Positions 1 through 9,340 are shown, counted from the stretch's first letter. The stretch: 64,000 nt of DNA from Devosia sp. XK-2 (GCF_037113415.1 NZ_CP146608.1:516501-580500), one strand, 5' to 3'. Translations and numbers: made by a program. The notes: a model not told the origin generated them from the sequence alone.

Positions 1-527
1 AGGCCGTGCAGTCCCTGTCGGTGGCCCTGGGCCAGTGCCGCAAGTTCATTGCCGGCCGGGGCCTGCGCACCATCAATGCGGTGGATACCGCCGGCTCGGC
101 CCGGGAAGTGGCGGAAAAAGGCGACAAGTCCGTTGCCGCCATTGCTTCGCGCTTCGCCGGTGAAATCTACGGTCTCAACGTCCTGGCCGAAAATATCGAG
201 GACGCCGACCACAATACCACGCGCTTCCTGGTGCTCTCGCCGACCGAAAAGCAGGCCGCCAATCAGGGCAAGATCAAGACCACATTCGTCTTTCGCGTCC
301 GCAACGTGCCCGCCGCGCTCTACAAGGCCATGGGCGGTTTTGCCACCAATGGCATCAATATGACCAAGCTCGAAAGCTATATGGTCGGCGGTGCCTTCAC
401 GGCCACTCAGTTCTATGCCGATATCGAGGGCCATCCGGACGATATCGGCGTGCGGCATGCCTTTGAAGAGCTGGGTTTCTTCACCGACTATTTCCGCATT
501 CTGGGCGTCTATCCGGCAGCCGATTGA
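1..527 (+). CDS. pheA: Prephenate dehydratase, C-terminal part (cut by window edge)
   Basis: Converts prephenate to phenylpyruvate in phenylalanine biosynthesis. The reading frame is already open at the left edge, so the start lies outside. About 174 residues are visible: the end of the catalytic domain, including the TTRFLVL motif that carries the conserved Thr-Arg-Phe, followed by an ACT regulatory domain with the GxNMTKLES-type motif used for phenylalanine feedback binding. The gene ends at a TGA at 525-527. A GTG at position 6 is internal and not a likely start. Family membership is clear from these two motifs; only the partial length limits the description. Confidence 0.93.
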   Translation, partial: AVQSLSVALGQCRKFIAGRGLRTINAVDTAGSAREVAEKGDKSVAAIASRFAGEIYGLNVLAENIEDADHNTTRFLVLSPTEKQAANQGKIKTTFVFRVRNVPAALYKAMGGFATNGINMTKLESYMVGGAFTATQFYADIEGHPDDIGVRHAFEELGFFTDYFRILGVYPAAD

Positions 528-679
528 GCGCAGGGAGGCTTGCCTCCCATTTGAGCGCGGCCCCTCTGGTACCCCTTTGGGTCCGCGCAAAAGTCTTCCA
601 ACCATATCTTCCTCTGCCCGGCATTCTGACCGCGGCCCAGACCTGGCGCCGGGGCGTCGCTGATCAATCGCGCTGTTTT

Positions 680-698
680 TTGTTATACAGCATAACAA
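680..698. promoter_or_regulatory. Inverted repeat in the serine hydrolase upstream region
   Basis: TTGTTAT and ATAACAA form a perfect 7-base inverted repeat around a 5-base centre in the 300-base stretch between pheA and the serine hydrolase. The size and AT-rich arms are typical of a dimeric repressor site, for instance of the GntR class. The rest of 528-830 shows only the ribosome binding site at its end. The regulator is unknown. Confidence 0.45.
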
Positions 699-830
699 AT
701 ATATGGCATGGTCGAAACATCGCGGGGCTCCGTCAGGGCCGAAATCGGCCGATGGGCGACACCGCGGGTCTCGCGGCGCAACGGTTCTGGGAGGAGCTGT
801 TGGCCGCAAAAAATCTGGAGGAGAGACAAA

Positions 831-2042
831 ATGAGCAAGGCATTTATGACCGCCCTGGCCTTGGCCGCGCTGAGCGCAGGCGGATCGGCCATGGCGGACG
901 ACGCCCGTTGGCTCACCGATACAATGGTCAATGCCCGGGCCGAGTTCATGGCCCCCGGCCTCAACTACCTGACCTTCCAGCATATCGACACCATGTTCGC
1001 CACGCGCCCTGTTGCTGCGGGCGACAAGGTTCGGCCGCTGCCTGTCGACCTGCGCGATATCGGCGACAGCTTCACCTTTGGCGAAGAAACCCTGTCGCTC
1101 GAACAGTTCCTGGAAGCCACCTCGACCAACGGCCTCTTGGTCATCAAGGACGGCACAATCATCCAGGAGATTTACCGCAATGGCCTGTCCGAAAATGGCC
1201 GGCACATCTCATTCTCAATGGCCAAGTCTTTCCTGGCCACCATGGTCGGTATTGCCCTTGAGGAGGGCGACATTGCCAGCATCGATGACAAGGTAATCGA
1301 TTACCTGCCGGACTGGACCGGCTCGGTCTATGCCGATGTCACCATCCGCGATCTGCTCGAAATGCGTTCAGGCATCGATTGGCTGGAGGTCTATGAGTTT
1401 GGCAGCGATACCCAATTGACCCAGGTCCATGACAATGCCCTGGTCGCCTATAATTACCGCTGGTGCGATTATGCCCGCGATCGTGCCGAAACTGCAGGCG
1501 AACCCGGCACTGCCTTCAACTATTCGACCATGGATACCTCCGTTTTGGGCTGCGTGCTGGAAGCGGCCGTGGGCATGAACGGTGCCGATTATATGAGCGA
1601 GAAGATCTGGAAGCCGGCGGGCATGGAGGCAGACGCCTATTACTTGATGGATGGCCCGGATTCGGTCGGCCGCGAATTCTATGGCGCCGGCTACAATGCG
1701 ACCCTGCGCGATTACGGCCGGTTTGGCTTGATGATGCTCGAAGGCGGGCGATCCAATGGCAATCAGGTGGTGCCGCAGGATTGGGTCGAGGTGTCGACCT
1801 CGGCTGTCGAGGGGATGGACGTTGTCGATCCAGCCGATAACCTTGGCTACGGCTACCAATGGTGGACCGTTCCGGGCGGCTCGGCCTACACCGCCCAGGG
1901 GCTGTTCAATCAGTATATCTATGTCGATCCCGATACGGCGACGGTCATCGTCAAGCTGTCCTCGCCGGCCAACCCACTGGGCTGGGGCGTGGACAATCTC
2001 GCTTTCTTCAAGACTGTCGTAGAGACGGTCAGCAAGCCCTGA
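831..2042 (+). CDS. Secreted serine hydrolase of the beta-lactamase/PBP4 (class C) family
   Basis: A 403-residue protein with an N-terminal signal peptide (start MSKAFMTALALAAL, cleavage near AMADD). The active-site Ser-x-x-Lys appears as SMAK in SFSMAKSF, and the second motif Tyr-x-x as NYSTMD, so it belongs with EstB-like esterases and beta-lactamase-related hydrolases. The usual third motif (HxG) is not obvious; the corresponding place reads AQGLFNQ. ATG 831 was chosen because GGAGGAGA lies just upstream and a signal peptide follows; the frame is open further upstream to 708 but that extension looks non-coding. It stands alone and probably acts in the periplasm on an unknown ester or peptide. 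Confidence 0.85.
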   Translation: MSKAFMTALALAALSAGGSAMADDARWLTDTMVNARAEFMAPGLNYLTFQHIDTMFATRPVAAGDKVRPLPVDLRDIGDSFTFGEETLSLEQFLEATSTNGLLVIKDGTIIQEIYRNGLSENGRHISFSMAKSFLATMVGIALEEGDIASIDDKVIDYLPDWTGSVYADVTIRDLLEMRSGIDWLEVYEFGSDTQLTQVHDNALVAYNYRWCDYARDRAETAGEPGTAFNYSTMDTSVLGCVLEAAVGMNGADYMSEKIWKPAGMEADAYYLMDGPDSVGREFYGAGYNATLRDYGRFGLMMLEGGRSNGNQVVPQDWVEVSTSAVEGMDVVDPADNLGYGYQWWTVPGGSAYTAQGLFNQYIYVDPDTATVIVKLSSPANPLGWGVDNLAFFKTVVETVSKP

Positions 2043-2049
2043 CAGGTTC

Positions 2050-2076
2050 GGAGCCCCCGCACGGGTCGGGGGCTCC
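2050..2076. terminator. Hairpin between convergent genes
   Basis: A perfect 10-base stem (GGAGCCCCCG / CGGGGGCTCC) with a 7-base loop lies just after the serine hydrolase stop and just before the stop of the convergent GGDEF-EAL gene. There is no T tract, but position and strength suggest a bidirectional terminator. Confidence 0.6.
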
Positions 2077-2086
2077 GTCCATCCGC

Positions 2087-4066
2087 TCACCGCGACGGGC
2101 GCTTACCCTCGCCCGGCTGGTCCGTGGAATACGATCCGGCCGGCTGCGACGGGTTGATGTCCCTTATCTGGGCACACACCACGTCGATGGGCACCGGCCT
2201 GCCGATGAAATAGCCTTGCCCGATGTCGCAGCCGGTATCCCGCAGCAGGTCCAGTTGCTCGCGCGTTTCCACGCCTTCGGCGACAACCTTCGCGCCGGTT
2301 TTTCGGGCCAGGATCAGCACCGCCTCGATTACCGAGCGACCCACCGAGTCGGTATCGAGATTTTGCACGAAGACGCGATCGAGCTTGATTTCGTCCCAGT
2401 GAAATTTCGTCAGATATGACAGCGACGAATAGCCCGTGCCGAAATCATCCAGCGCCAGGGACACACCCAGATAGCGCAGCTCGGAAAGCACGGCGATCGG
2501 CTGCTTGGTATCTGCCATCATCACCGACTCGGTCACCTCCAGCTTCAGCCTTTCTGGTGGTAGTCCTGCTGCCATCAGGGCGTCCGCCGTCGCTTCCATC
2601 ACTTCGCCCTGCATGATCTGGATGACCGAAAGGTTCACCGCCACCTGCACTTCTGGTGGCAGCCGGAGCGCGTCCCGGCAGGCGCGGGCGATCATATGCT
2701 TGCCGATATCGACGATTTGCCCGGAGGCCTCGGCAATGGGAATGAATTCGGCGGGCGCGATCGGGCCCAATTGCGAGTGGTGCCAGCGGGCCAGGGCTTC
2801 CACGCCCACCACCGCCCCAGTCCCGATATCGACCTGGATTTGGTAATGCGGCGTGATTTCGCCGCGCGCAATGGCACGCCGCATATCATTTTCCAATGTC
2901 AGGCGGCGCTCCACCATTTCGCGAAGCGATTGATCATAAATGGCCACAGAGCCCTTTCTTCGGGCCTTGGCCTCGCTCTGCGCCAGATCCGCATCCGCTA
3001 GCAACCCGCGCGCGTTCTGCATCACACTCGCCGTGGTGGCCACGCCGGCAGTCGCGCTGATCGTCACCGAACTGCCGTCGATCTCAAAGGGCTGCCTGAG
3101 CGCCTCCAGCGCGCGATTGGCGAGCGCCTCTGCCTCTGCCTCGTCGCGCAGCCTGAGCAGCGCTGCAAATTCATCCCCACCCAGCCGTGCCACGACATTT
3201 CCCGATCCGGTGGAAATCACCTCTTCGAGCCTGCGCGCCGCGGCGATGAGCAGCTTGTCGCCGAATATATGCCCCCAGGTGTCGTTGATCAGCTTGAAAC
3301 CATCCAGGTCGATCACGATCACCGCCGTCTGGTGGCCGTCGCTTGCTGCAGGTTGGTCGGCATCGGAGAATGCCGTTCGGTTCGGCAGCCCGGTCAGCGG
3401 GTCGTGATGGGCGAGATAGGCAAATTTGTCTGCGGCCTGTCCGGCATCGCGGTGGGCCCGGCGCAGGGTTCGGTTCTGAAAGGCCGATACAATGAGCATG
3501 ATGCCCGCCGAGATCAGCGCCGTCACCAGCAGATAATGCTGTATCGTCTGCTGGTCGGTCAGCGTTTGTCGAATCTCGGCCGCCCTGTTGACCGCCGAAT
3601 TCGTAGCCTCGGCGCCGATAGTCTCGATGATCGTGCCGACCGGTTCCAGCGTGTCCAACAGAGCCGTAATCGAGCCGGCATTCTCCAGGTCGGACATATC
3701 GGCTTCGATCGACTCTAGGAGCCGTAGCAACTCGTCATAGGCTTTTCGGCTCTCTGGGCTGGACGCCAGGAATTCCCGGTAGCCGCCGACATTCCAGCTA
3801 TCGAGCCGCCCGAGCAGGATTTGGTAGAACAGTTCAGCGCGCTCGGCGTCGGCCGGCCGGCGCATGGCCGCATAGCGCGCCAGATAGGCTTCAAGCTGCG
3901 CCGCCTCGATGCGGCCATGCGCTCCGATCCAGGACACGTCGAAACGCATGGAATTGCGCACGGCCTCGGCCGTGTCCTGCACCACCCGTGCTTGCAGCAC
4001 CGTGGCAACGCCCAGCACGACAATGATCACGATCGCAAATTGCCGGAACCAGACGGCAGGGAGCAT
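2087..4066 (-). CDS. GGDEF-EAL membrane protein, DcpA-like dual c-di-GMP enzyme
   Basis: About 659 residues: an N-terminal membrane segment, a periplasmic loop of roughly 160 residues, a second membrane segment, then a GGDEF domain and an EAL domain. Both catalytic signatures look intact: GGDEF in ARLGGDEF, and for the phosphodiesterase EALARW, NLS, LEVTES, DDFGTGYSSL, KLDRVFV and EGVE. No RxxD inhibitory site precedes GGDEF. The start is set at ATG 4066 rather than 4117, which would overlap the upstream gene; the gap is then 20 bases. The upstream neighbour encodes a periplasmic SUOX-like protein, the arrangement of PruR-DcpA in Agrobacterium, where a periplasmic pterin-binding protein biases the enzyme toward c-di-GMP breakdown. 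Dual activity is inferred. Confidence 0.9.
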   Translation of the reverse strand: MLPAVWFRQFAIVIIVVLGVATVLQARVVQDTAEAVRNSMRFDVSWIGAHGRIEAAQLEAYLARYAAMRRPADAERAELFYQILLGRLDSWNVGGYREFLASSPESRKAYDELLRLLESIEADMSDLENAGSITALLDTLEPVGTIIETIGAEATNSAVNRAAEIRQTLTDQQTIQHYLLVTALISAGIMLIVSAFQNRTLRRAHRDAGQAADKFAYLAHHDPLTGLPNRTAFSDADQPAASDGHQTAVIVIDLDGFKLINDTWGHIFGDKLLIAAARRLEEVISTGSGNVVARLGGDEFAALLRLRDEAEAEALANRALEALRQPFEIDGSSVTISATAGVATTASVMQNARGLLADADLAQSEAKARRKGSVAIYDQSLREMVERRLTLENDMRRAIARGEITPHYQIQVDIGTGAVVGVEALARWHHSQLGPIAPAEFIPIAEASGQIVDIGKHMIARACRDALRLPPEVQVAVNLSVIQIMQGEVMEATADALMAAGLPPERLKLEVTESVMMADTKQPIAVLSELRYLGVSLALDDFGTGYSSLSYLTKFHWDEIKLDRVFVQNLDTDSVGRSVIEAVLILARKTGAKVVAEGVETREQLDLLRDTGCDIGQGYFIGRPVPIDVVCAQIRDINPSQPAGSYSTDQPGEGKRPSR

Positions 4067-4086
4067 GATCAGCCCAGCCTTCCCGT

Positions 4087-4575
4087 TTACCGGATCGTGA
4101 TGCTGCGAACCTGCCACGCCGACCTGGCCTGATAGAGATCGGTCCGCAGCTCATCGAAATCGTCAAAAGGATAGATGATGAACAGCGGGCCCTTGTTGCG
4201 GACGGACATGTATTCGCCGTCCTGTTTGAGCGCCAGCAACACCGGATAGGTCATGAAATCGGTGAGGGGGATCGTCGTGCGATAATTGTTCAAGGCCAAC
4301 ACGTCCGCCTCTTCGCCCTCTGCCCCCACATAGGACAATAGCGTGGCCATTGGGACGCCTTCGAACACAGGAACCCCATCATGCCAGGGCGTGGCGGTCG
4401 CTATTTGACCCCATCCGATTGCTTCGAGCTCGGCCGCCGTGAAATCGCGCGGCACCCCTCCCTCGATCTGTCCGTCAATTGTCAGAATAACAGCATCCGA
4501 TTGCGCCAGCGCCGCAGGCGGGATAGAAGCGGTGGTCAGCAGAACAATCGAGAGCTGAAGAGCGATATTCTTCAT
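4087..4575 (-). CDS. Periplasmic SUOX/molybdopterin-fold protein, PruR-like
   Basis: A 162-residue protein with a clear signal peptide (start MKNIALQLSIVLL, cleavage after ALAQ). The mature part resembles the small sulfite-oxidase-like molybdopterin-binding fold, here probably a ligand-binding module rather than an enzyme because no cofactor-ligating cysteine is present in the mature protein. ATG 4575 follows a GGAG motif; an ATG at 4611 in the same frame would put 12 residues before the signal peptide and is less likely. It lies directly upstream of the GGDEF-EAL gene in the same direction, so it likely controls that enzyme from the periplasm, as PruR does with pterins in Agrobacterium. Confidence 0.7.
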   Translation of the reverse strand: MKNIALQLSIVLLTTASIPPAALAQSDAVILTIDGQIEGGVPRDFTAAELEAIGWGQIATATPWHDGVPVFEGVPMATLLSYVGAEGEEADVLALNNYRTTIPLTDFMTYPVLLALKQDGEYMSVRNKGPLFIIYPFDDFDELRTDLYQARSAWQVRSITIR

Positions 4576-4772
4576 TTTGATGCTCCGTGTCGCCAAATTT
4601 GCATTCTGCACTCATTCAAGAAATTTCGTGTAAACGTGTCCAGCCGTTTTCTCCCCAATTTCTTCATGCCCGATTTGATATAGTCTTTACGGTCCCGCTC
4701 CTCGTCAGGCCCGTTGACTCCCCGACCGTCCCGGCTATGGTCCGCGCGAACCTCAACCCGCCAGGACCCCCC

Positions 4773-5615
4773 ATGTCGCACGCCGAGCTCGCCCAGACCA
4801 TCGACACCGCCTTCGAAAACCGCGCCGAGGTCAACTTCAACACGACGGGCGAAATCCGCGATGCCGTCAACGAGGCGCTGAACCTACTCGATACCGGCAA
4901 GGCCCGCGTTGCCGAAAAGGTCGACGGCAAGTGGCAGGTCAATCAATGGCTCAAGCGCGCGGTTCTGCTCTCCTTCCGCCTCAACGACAATGAGCCCATG
5001 ACCGGCGGCCCGCAGAATTCCACCTGGTGGGACAAGGTGCCCACCAAGTTCGAGGGCTGGACCGACAATACCTGGCGCGAGGCCGGTTTCCGGGCCGTAC
5101 CCGGCGCTATAGTGCGCCGCTCGGCCCATATCGGCAAGGGCGCTATCCTCATGCCCAGCTTCGTCAATCTCGGTGCCTTTGTCGATGAGGGCACCATGGT
5201 CGATACTTGGGTCACGGTCGGTTCCTGCGCCCAGATCGGCAAGAATGTGCATCTCTCCGGCGGTGTCGGCATTGGTGGCGTGCTCGAGCCGCTCCAGGCC
5301 GGCCCCACCATCATCGAGGATAATTGCTTCATTGGCGCCCGTTCCGAAATCGTCGAGGGCGTGGTGGTGGGCGAGGGGTCGGTCATTTCCATGGGCGTCT
5401 TCATCGGCGCCTCCACCAAGGTGGTGAACCGCGCAACCGGCGAAATCCATATGGGCTATGTGCCGCCCTATTCGGTGGTCGTGTCCGGCTCGCTCCCCGG
5501 CAAGCCCTTCCCCGATGGCACGCCGGGCCCCAACCTTTATTGCGCCGTCATCGTCAAGACCGTCGACGCCCAGACCCGCTCCAAGACCGGCATCAACGAC
5601 CTGCTGCGCGATTGA
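4773..5615 (+). CDS. dapD: 2,3,4,5-tetrahydropyridine-2,6-dicarboxylate N-succinyltransferase
   Basis: Catalyses the succinylation step of the lysine/diaminopimelate pathway. The 280-residue protein has the alpha-helical N-terminus and the left-handed beta-helix made of hexapeptide repeats (for example around [20 protein letters not shown]). Length matches the family. The frame is open from 4587, but ATG 4773, preceded by AGGA, begins the usual MSHAEL-type N-terminus. It is followed at 0.6 kb by dapE, with a DUF805 gene between, so two steps of the same pathway are encoded together. Confidence 0.96.
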   Translation: MSHAELAQTIDTAFENRAEVNFNTTGEIRDAVNEALNLLDTGKARVAEKVDGKWQVNQWLKRAVLLSFRLNDNEPMTGGPQNSTWWDKVPTKFEGWTDNTWREAGFRAVPGAIVRRSAHIGKGAILMPSFVNLGAFVDEGTMVDTWVTVGSCAQIGKNVHLSGGVGIGGVLEPLQAGPTIIEDNCFIGARSEIVEGVVVGEGSVISMGVFIGASTKVVNRATGEIHMGYVPPYSVVVSGSLPGKPFPDGTPGPNLYCAVIVKTVDAQTRSKTGINDLLRD

Positions 5616-5667
5616 GAAACCCGCCAATGCTGGCCCCTTTCGCGCTGGCGTCCTACTCTTTGATGAG

Positions 5668-5683
5668 CCGGAACTGATTCCGG
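5668..5683 (+). terminator. Small hairpin after dapD
   Basis: CCGGAA and TTCCGG form a six-base stem with a CTGA loop between dapD and the DUF805 gene. It is weak and has no T tract, so it may attenuate rather than terminate. Confidence 0.3.
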
Positions 5684-5702
5684 TTCATTGAGGGGGATAG
5701 AA

Positions 5703-6179
5703 ATGGACAATTTGATTTCACTGCTTACCACCACCGAGGGCCGCATCGGCCGTCAGCAATGGTGGATCGGCATCGTCACGCTTGTCGTCATATCGATCGT
5801 TGCCAGCATCGTGCTGGGCCTTATCAGTATGGGCAATGCCACGCTCTTTGCCTGGCTCGCCGTCATTCTCAATCTGGCGCTGGTCTGGCCCAGCTACTGC
5901 GTGGGCATCAAGCGCCGCCACGATCGCGACAACAACGGCACCGACCTCAAAATCCTGATTGCCGGTTCGGTCCTTCTTAATCTGCTCACCGCGACAGGCA
6001 TCGGCAGCACCATGACCGATATGGGCGGCACCATGGTGCCGGTGCCCTCCATCTGGCTTGGCGCCATCAACCTTATCTTCGCGATCTTTGCCATCTATAT
6101 GCTGGTCCAGCTCGGCTTTCTCAAAGGAACCACCGGCGCCAATAGCTATGGCCCGGATCCGCTGGACGCCGCCGCCTGA
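5703..6179 (+). CDS. DUF805 family inner-membrane protein
   Basis: A 158-residue protein with about four membrane segments and the DUF805 hallmarks: an N-terminal amphipathic stretch with GRIGRQQWW, and the conserved cytoplasmic KRRHDRDNNG after the second or third helix. ATG 5703 was chosen because AGGGGGATAG precedes it closely. It sits between dapD and dapE and may be cotranscribed with both. The family has no defined biochemical role, so none is assigned. Confidence 0.85.
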   Translation: MDNLISLLTTTEGRIGRQQWWIGIVTLVVISIVASIVLGLISMGNATLFAWLAVILNLALVWPSYCVGIKRRHDRDNNGTDLKILIAGSVLLNLLTATGIGSTMTDMGGTMVPVPSIWLGAINLIFAIFAIYMLVQLGFLKGTTGANSYGPDPLDAAA

Positions 6180-6196
6180 ACCAAACTGGAGCCGTC

Positions 6197-7351
6197 GTGA
6201 CCATCGACCCTGCCGATCTGCTTGCCCGTCTCATCGCCTGCCCCTCGGTTACCCCCGACGAGGCCGGTGCGCTCGACCTGCTTGAGGCCGAGCTTGAGGC
6301 CATCGGCTTTGCCGTGACTAGGCTGCGCTTTACGGGCGACGGCTCCTACCCGGTCGATAATTTTTTCGCCACCAGAGGGCAGGGTGGCCGCCGCCTGCTC
6401 TTTGCCGGCCATACCGATGTCGTGCCGCCCGGCGACCTCGCGCATTGGACCGCGGATCCGTTTGCGCCCCGCATTACGGACGGAAAAATCTTCGGTCGCG
6501 GCGCCGCTGACATGAAATCTGGCATTGCCGCCTTCGTCGCGGCTTGCGCAAATATCCCGCCCCAAGCCGGCACCATTCACCTCGCCATCACCAATGACGA
6601 AGAAGCCGATGCCGTCAACGGCACCGAAAAGCTGATGCGCTGGATGGCCGACAATGGCCATCATTTCGATTTCGCCATTGTCGGCGAGCCCAGTTCCGCC
6701 GAAACCTTGGGCGACAGTATCAAGATCGGCCGCCGTGGCTCCTTTTCTGGCAAGGTCACCGTCACCGGCACCCAGGGCCATGTCGCCTATCCGCACAAGG
6801 CCAATAATCCCCTGCCGGTTCTTGCGGCAATTGCCACAGCCCTCTCCACCGAAAAGCTCGATACCGGCACCGAACATTTCCCGGCCTCCAATCTGGAACT
6901 GACGACCATCGACACTGGCAATCCGGTCTCCAATGTCATTCCCATGAGCGGCACGCTGCGTTTCAACATCCGCTATAATGACAGCTGGACTCCCGAAGCC
7001 CTGGCCGACTGGGTCCGCGCCCGCATTGCCAGTGTCGATGCCCGGCATACGGCGATCGACTTTGAGGTCTCCGGCACGCCATCTCGCGCATTCCTCTCGC
7101 CGCTGGGCCCCGATATCGAAACGCTCTCGGCTGTCATTGCCCAGCGCAATGGCCAACCGCCTGAATACTCGACCGGCGGCGGCACCTCCGACGCGCGCTT
7201 CATCGCACAATACGGGCCGGTGGTCGAATGTGGCCTGGTTGGTCCCTCCATGCACAAGGCCGACGAACATATCGCCCTGGCCGACCTCACCGGGCTGAGG
7301 GACATCTACATATCCTTCATGCAGCGTTACTTTGCCCTGGAGACCGCATGA
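6197..7351 (+). CDS. dapE: Succinyl-diaminopimelate desuccinylase
   Basis: A 384-residue M20-family metallohydrolase that removes succinate from N-succinyl-LL-diaminopimelate. Visible metal-site motifs include AGHTDVVPPGD, GRGAADMKSG, TNDEEADAVNGT and the C-terminal GPSMHKADEH. It begins with GTG 6197, preceded by GGAG. The stop overlaps the start of the next gene (ATGA at 7348), which shows cotranslation with a small membrane protein. Confidence 0.96.
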   Translation: MTIDPADLLARLIACPSVTPDEAGALDLLEAELEAIGFAVTRLRFTGDGSYPVDNFFATRGQGGRRLLFAGHTDVVPPGDLAHWTADPFAPRITDGKIFGRGAADMKSGIAAFVAACANIPPQAGTIHLAITNDEEADAVNGTEKLMRWMADNGHHFDFAIVGEPSSAETLGDSIKIGRRGSFSGKVTVTGTQGHVAYPHKANNPLPVLAAIATALSTEKLDTGTEHFPASNLELTTIDTGNPVSNVIPMSGTLRFNIRYNDSWTPEALADWVRARIASVDARHTAIDFEVSGTPSRAFLSPLGPDIETLSAVIAQRNGQPPEYSTGGGTSDARFIAQYGPVVECGLVGPSMHKADEHIALADLTGLRDIYISFMQRYFALETA

Positions 7352-7887
7352 CGATTTTCAGCGCCCTGCGCCAATCCATCTATGGCTGGATGATGATCCT
7401 CAGGGGCGAGGCTGGTTGGGCCGAGCATTTTCGCCTGACGCTCCCCGGTGCGGCCACGGCGCTGGTGCTGTTCTATCTCTTCGCCTTTCTGGCCGTGGTG
7501 CTGGGCTCGCTCAATTATGGCGTGCCGACCCCGGGAGGCCTTGTCGCCACACTGGCGCTGCAGTCGCTGTTTTTGCTGGCCCTCGTCATCGGCACTTTCG
7601 GCACCCGCTACGCTGTGCGCGATCGCGGCCCGGTGCTGTCCGTTCTGGTGCCCGGCCTCTATGCCCTGGTCTTTTATGTCGTGCTGGGAGCCTTGCTCTC
7701 GCTGACCGTTGCCTTCCTCCTGCCGCTGCTCTGGCTGGGCCTGGTCTATATGTTGTTCCGGCTCGGGCGCATGGCGGGTGGCTGGACCATCGGCGTATCC
7801 GCGGCCTTTGCACTATTGACCGTTCTGCTCCTTGCCGGGACGCCAATCGCGCTCTACATCATGCCAGCGCCCGTTCCCGCGGCTTGA
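7348..7887 (+). CDS. Unrecognised inner-membrane protein
   Basis: 179 residues with four to five hydrophobic segments and a short cytoplasmic N-terminus. Its ATG overlaps the dapE stop by four bases, so translation is coupled. No known domain is recognised; the sequence is not obviously related to the similar-sized membrane protein that follows. Function unknown; conservation of the dapE linkage in relatives would be informative. Confidence 0.75.
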   Translation: MTIFSALRQSIYGWMMILRGEAGWAEHFRLTLPGAATALVLFYLFAFLAVVLGSLNYGVPTPGGLVATLALQSLFLLALVIGTFGTRYAVRDRGPVLSVLVPGLYALVFYVVLGALLSLTVAFLLPLLWLGLVYMLFRLGRMAGGWTIGVSAAFALLTVLLLAGTPIALYIMPAPVPAA

Positions 7888-7913
7888 GACGAGTAAGTGC
7901 CTTGCCCCAGCCC

Positions 7914-8492
7914 ATGCCAACTTTTTTCCAGGAAGCACGCGACGCAGCCCAGGGCGTATGGGCGCTGGTCTTTGGCCGGCACGATAGCGCGCAATATTTC
8001 GATTTTTCCCAGCGCGGGCTGGTCGGCTCGTTCATCGCGCTGATCCTGGCCGTGGCGCTGCAGGCCTTTGGGCCTCACCCGGTGGATATGGCGGCGCCGC
8101 CGGTCATGTCTTTGAGCGTGGTGCTTGTCGCGCTGGCCGTCCAGGCCGCCCAATACGGCGTGATTTTTCTGGTCCTGCGCCAATTGGGCCGCGCCGATAG
8201 TTTTGTGCCCTTTGTCGTGGTGCAGAACTGGGCGACATTGGTCCAGTCCTTTGTCGCGGTCACCATCATTGCCCTATTGGGGGCCCCCATGGCCATCGGA
8301 CCCGATGGGCTTGCCCAATTGACCACTGGCAGCCTGCCTTACTTTGTGCTGTCGATCCTCGTGCTGGTCGTCTGGTTCAATATAGCGCGGCGGATCATGA
8401 CGCTGCGGCCCGCCCATATTGCAATCTTTCTCGTCAGCCTGTTGAGCAGCGCACTGCTCCTGTCGATGCTGTTCGGCTCGCTGGTGCCTTAA
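7914..8492 (+). CDS. Unrecognised multi-pass membrane protein (Yip1-like organisation)
   Basis: 192 residues. A soluble N-terminus of about 35 residues (MPTFFQEARDAAQGVWALVF) is followed by four to five membrane helices, an organisation also seen in small Yip1-like proteins, but no diagnostic motif is present. It follows the preceding membrane gene by 26 bases and is probably the last gene of the dapD-dapE run. ATG 7914 is used; a TTG 30 bases upstream is in frame and cannot be excluded. Confidence 0.7.
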   Translation: MPTFFQEARDAAQGVWALVFGRHDSAQYFDFSQRGLVGSFIALILAVALQAFGPHPVDMAAPPVMSLSVVLVALAVQAAQYGVIFLVLRQLGRADSFVPFVVVQNWATLVQSFVAVTIIALLGAPMAIGPDGLAQLTTGSLPYFVLSILVLVVWFNIARRIMTLRPAHIAIFLVSLLSSALLLSMLFGSLVP

Positions 8493-8516
8493 CAATTTTC
8501 CGGCCGGAAACGCGAC

Positions 8517-8570
8517 AAAACAAGAGCTTGGAGCAATTTCGGCGTCTCAACGAAACGATGAAATGCTCTA
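8517..8570. repeat. Dispersed short repeat, GAGC...GCTCT type
   Basis: The stretch from AGAGCTTGGAGCAATTTC to GAAATGCTCTAA forms an imperfect inverted repeat reaching into the end of truA. Fragments of the same kind (ATGCTCTAA, TTAGAGCA) occur near 24330 and 23391. This resembles short intergenic repeats common in the order. Confidence 0.3.
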
Positions 8571-9305
8571 ATAGTCCACCCCGGTCAGAAACAGGCCGGC
8601 AGCCGGCGCCATGGCGCCGCAGCGCTTGCGATCGGCGGCGTCCAGCGCCGCGCGAAAATCGTCCGGGCTCCACTTGCCTTCCCCCACCAGTTTGAGCGAA
8701 CCCACCATGGACCGCACCTGGTGGTGCAGAAAGCTTCGCGCGCTGGCGCTAATGGCGATAATTTCGCCATCCCCCGTCACCTCGAACGCATCCAGCGTCC
8801 GGATCGGCGAATTGGCCTGGCATTCCGATGACCGGAAAGTGGTAAAGTCGTGCTGGCCCAAAATGCGCTGGGCAGCCTCATGCATCTTGCTCGCGTCCAG
8901 CTTGACCGGCACATGCCACACCTGGTTGCGCTCGATCGCCGCCGGTGCTCGCCGGTTGAGAATGCGATATTCGTAATGCCGGGCCGTGGCCGAAAACCGC
9001 GCCTCGAATGTTTCGGGAACGGCCTCGGCCTCCACGATCACCACCGGATAAGGTTTGAGGTGATAGTTCAGCGCCTCGCGGATGCGAAACGGGTCCCATT
9101 CTTTGCCAAGATCGAAATGCGCAACCTGGCCCAGCGCATGCACGCCGGCATCGGTGCGCCCCGCCGCCTGCGTGGTCACGGTCTCGCCGGAAAAGCGCCC
9201 GATAGCCTCTTCAAGCGCCTGCTGCACACTCATCCGGTCCGCCTGCCGCTGCCAACCGCAGAAGGGGGTTCCGTCATATTCGATGGTGAGCTTATAGCGT
9301 GGCAT
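8568..9305 (-). CDS. truA: tRNA pseudouridine(38-40) synthase TruA
   Basis: Modifies uridines 38-40 in the anticodon arm of tRNAs. The 245-residue protein begins [19 protein letters not shown] and carries the catalytic aspartate in [11 protein letters not shown]. Length and motifs fit TruA. It is the last gene of the minus-strand run def-fmt-truA and converges with the membrane-protein genes after dapE. Confidence 0.96.
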   Translation of the reverse strand: MPRYKLTIEYDGTPFCGWQRQADRMSVQQALEEAIGRFSGETVTTQAAGRTDAGVHALGQVAHFDLGKEWDPFRIREALNYHLKPYPVVIVEAEAVPETFEARFSATARHYEYRILNRRAPAAIERNQVWHVPVKLDASKMHEAAQRILGQHDFTTFRSSECQANSPIRTLDAFEVTGDGEIIAISASARSFLHHQVRSMVGSLKLVGEGKWSPDDFRAALDAADRKRCGAMAPAAGLFLTGVDY

Positions 9306-9307
9306 CT

Positions 9308-9340
9308 ACCTCACCTCCCCCTTGCGGGGAGGGGGCGGGG
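9308..9340. repeat. GC-rich interspersed palindrome
   Basis: CCTCCCCCTTGCGGGGAGG forms a tight hairpin between fmt and truA. It belongs to the CTCCCC/GGGGAG family seen in at least five other intergenic gaps of this window. Confidence 0.6.
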
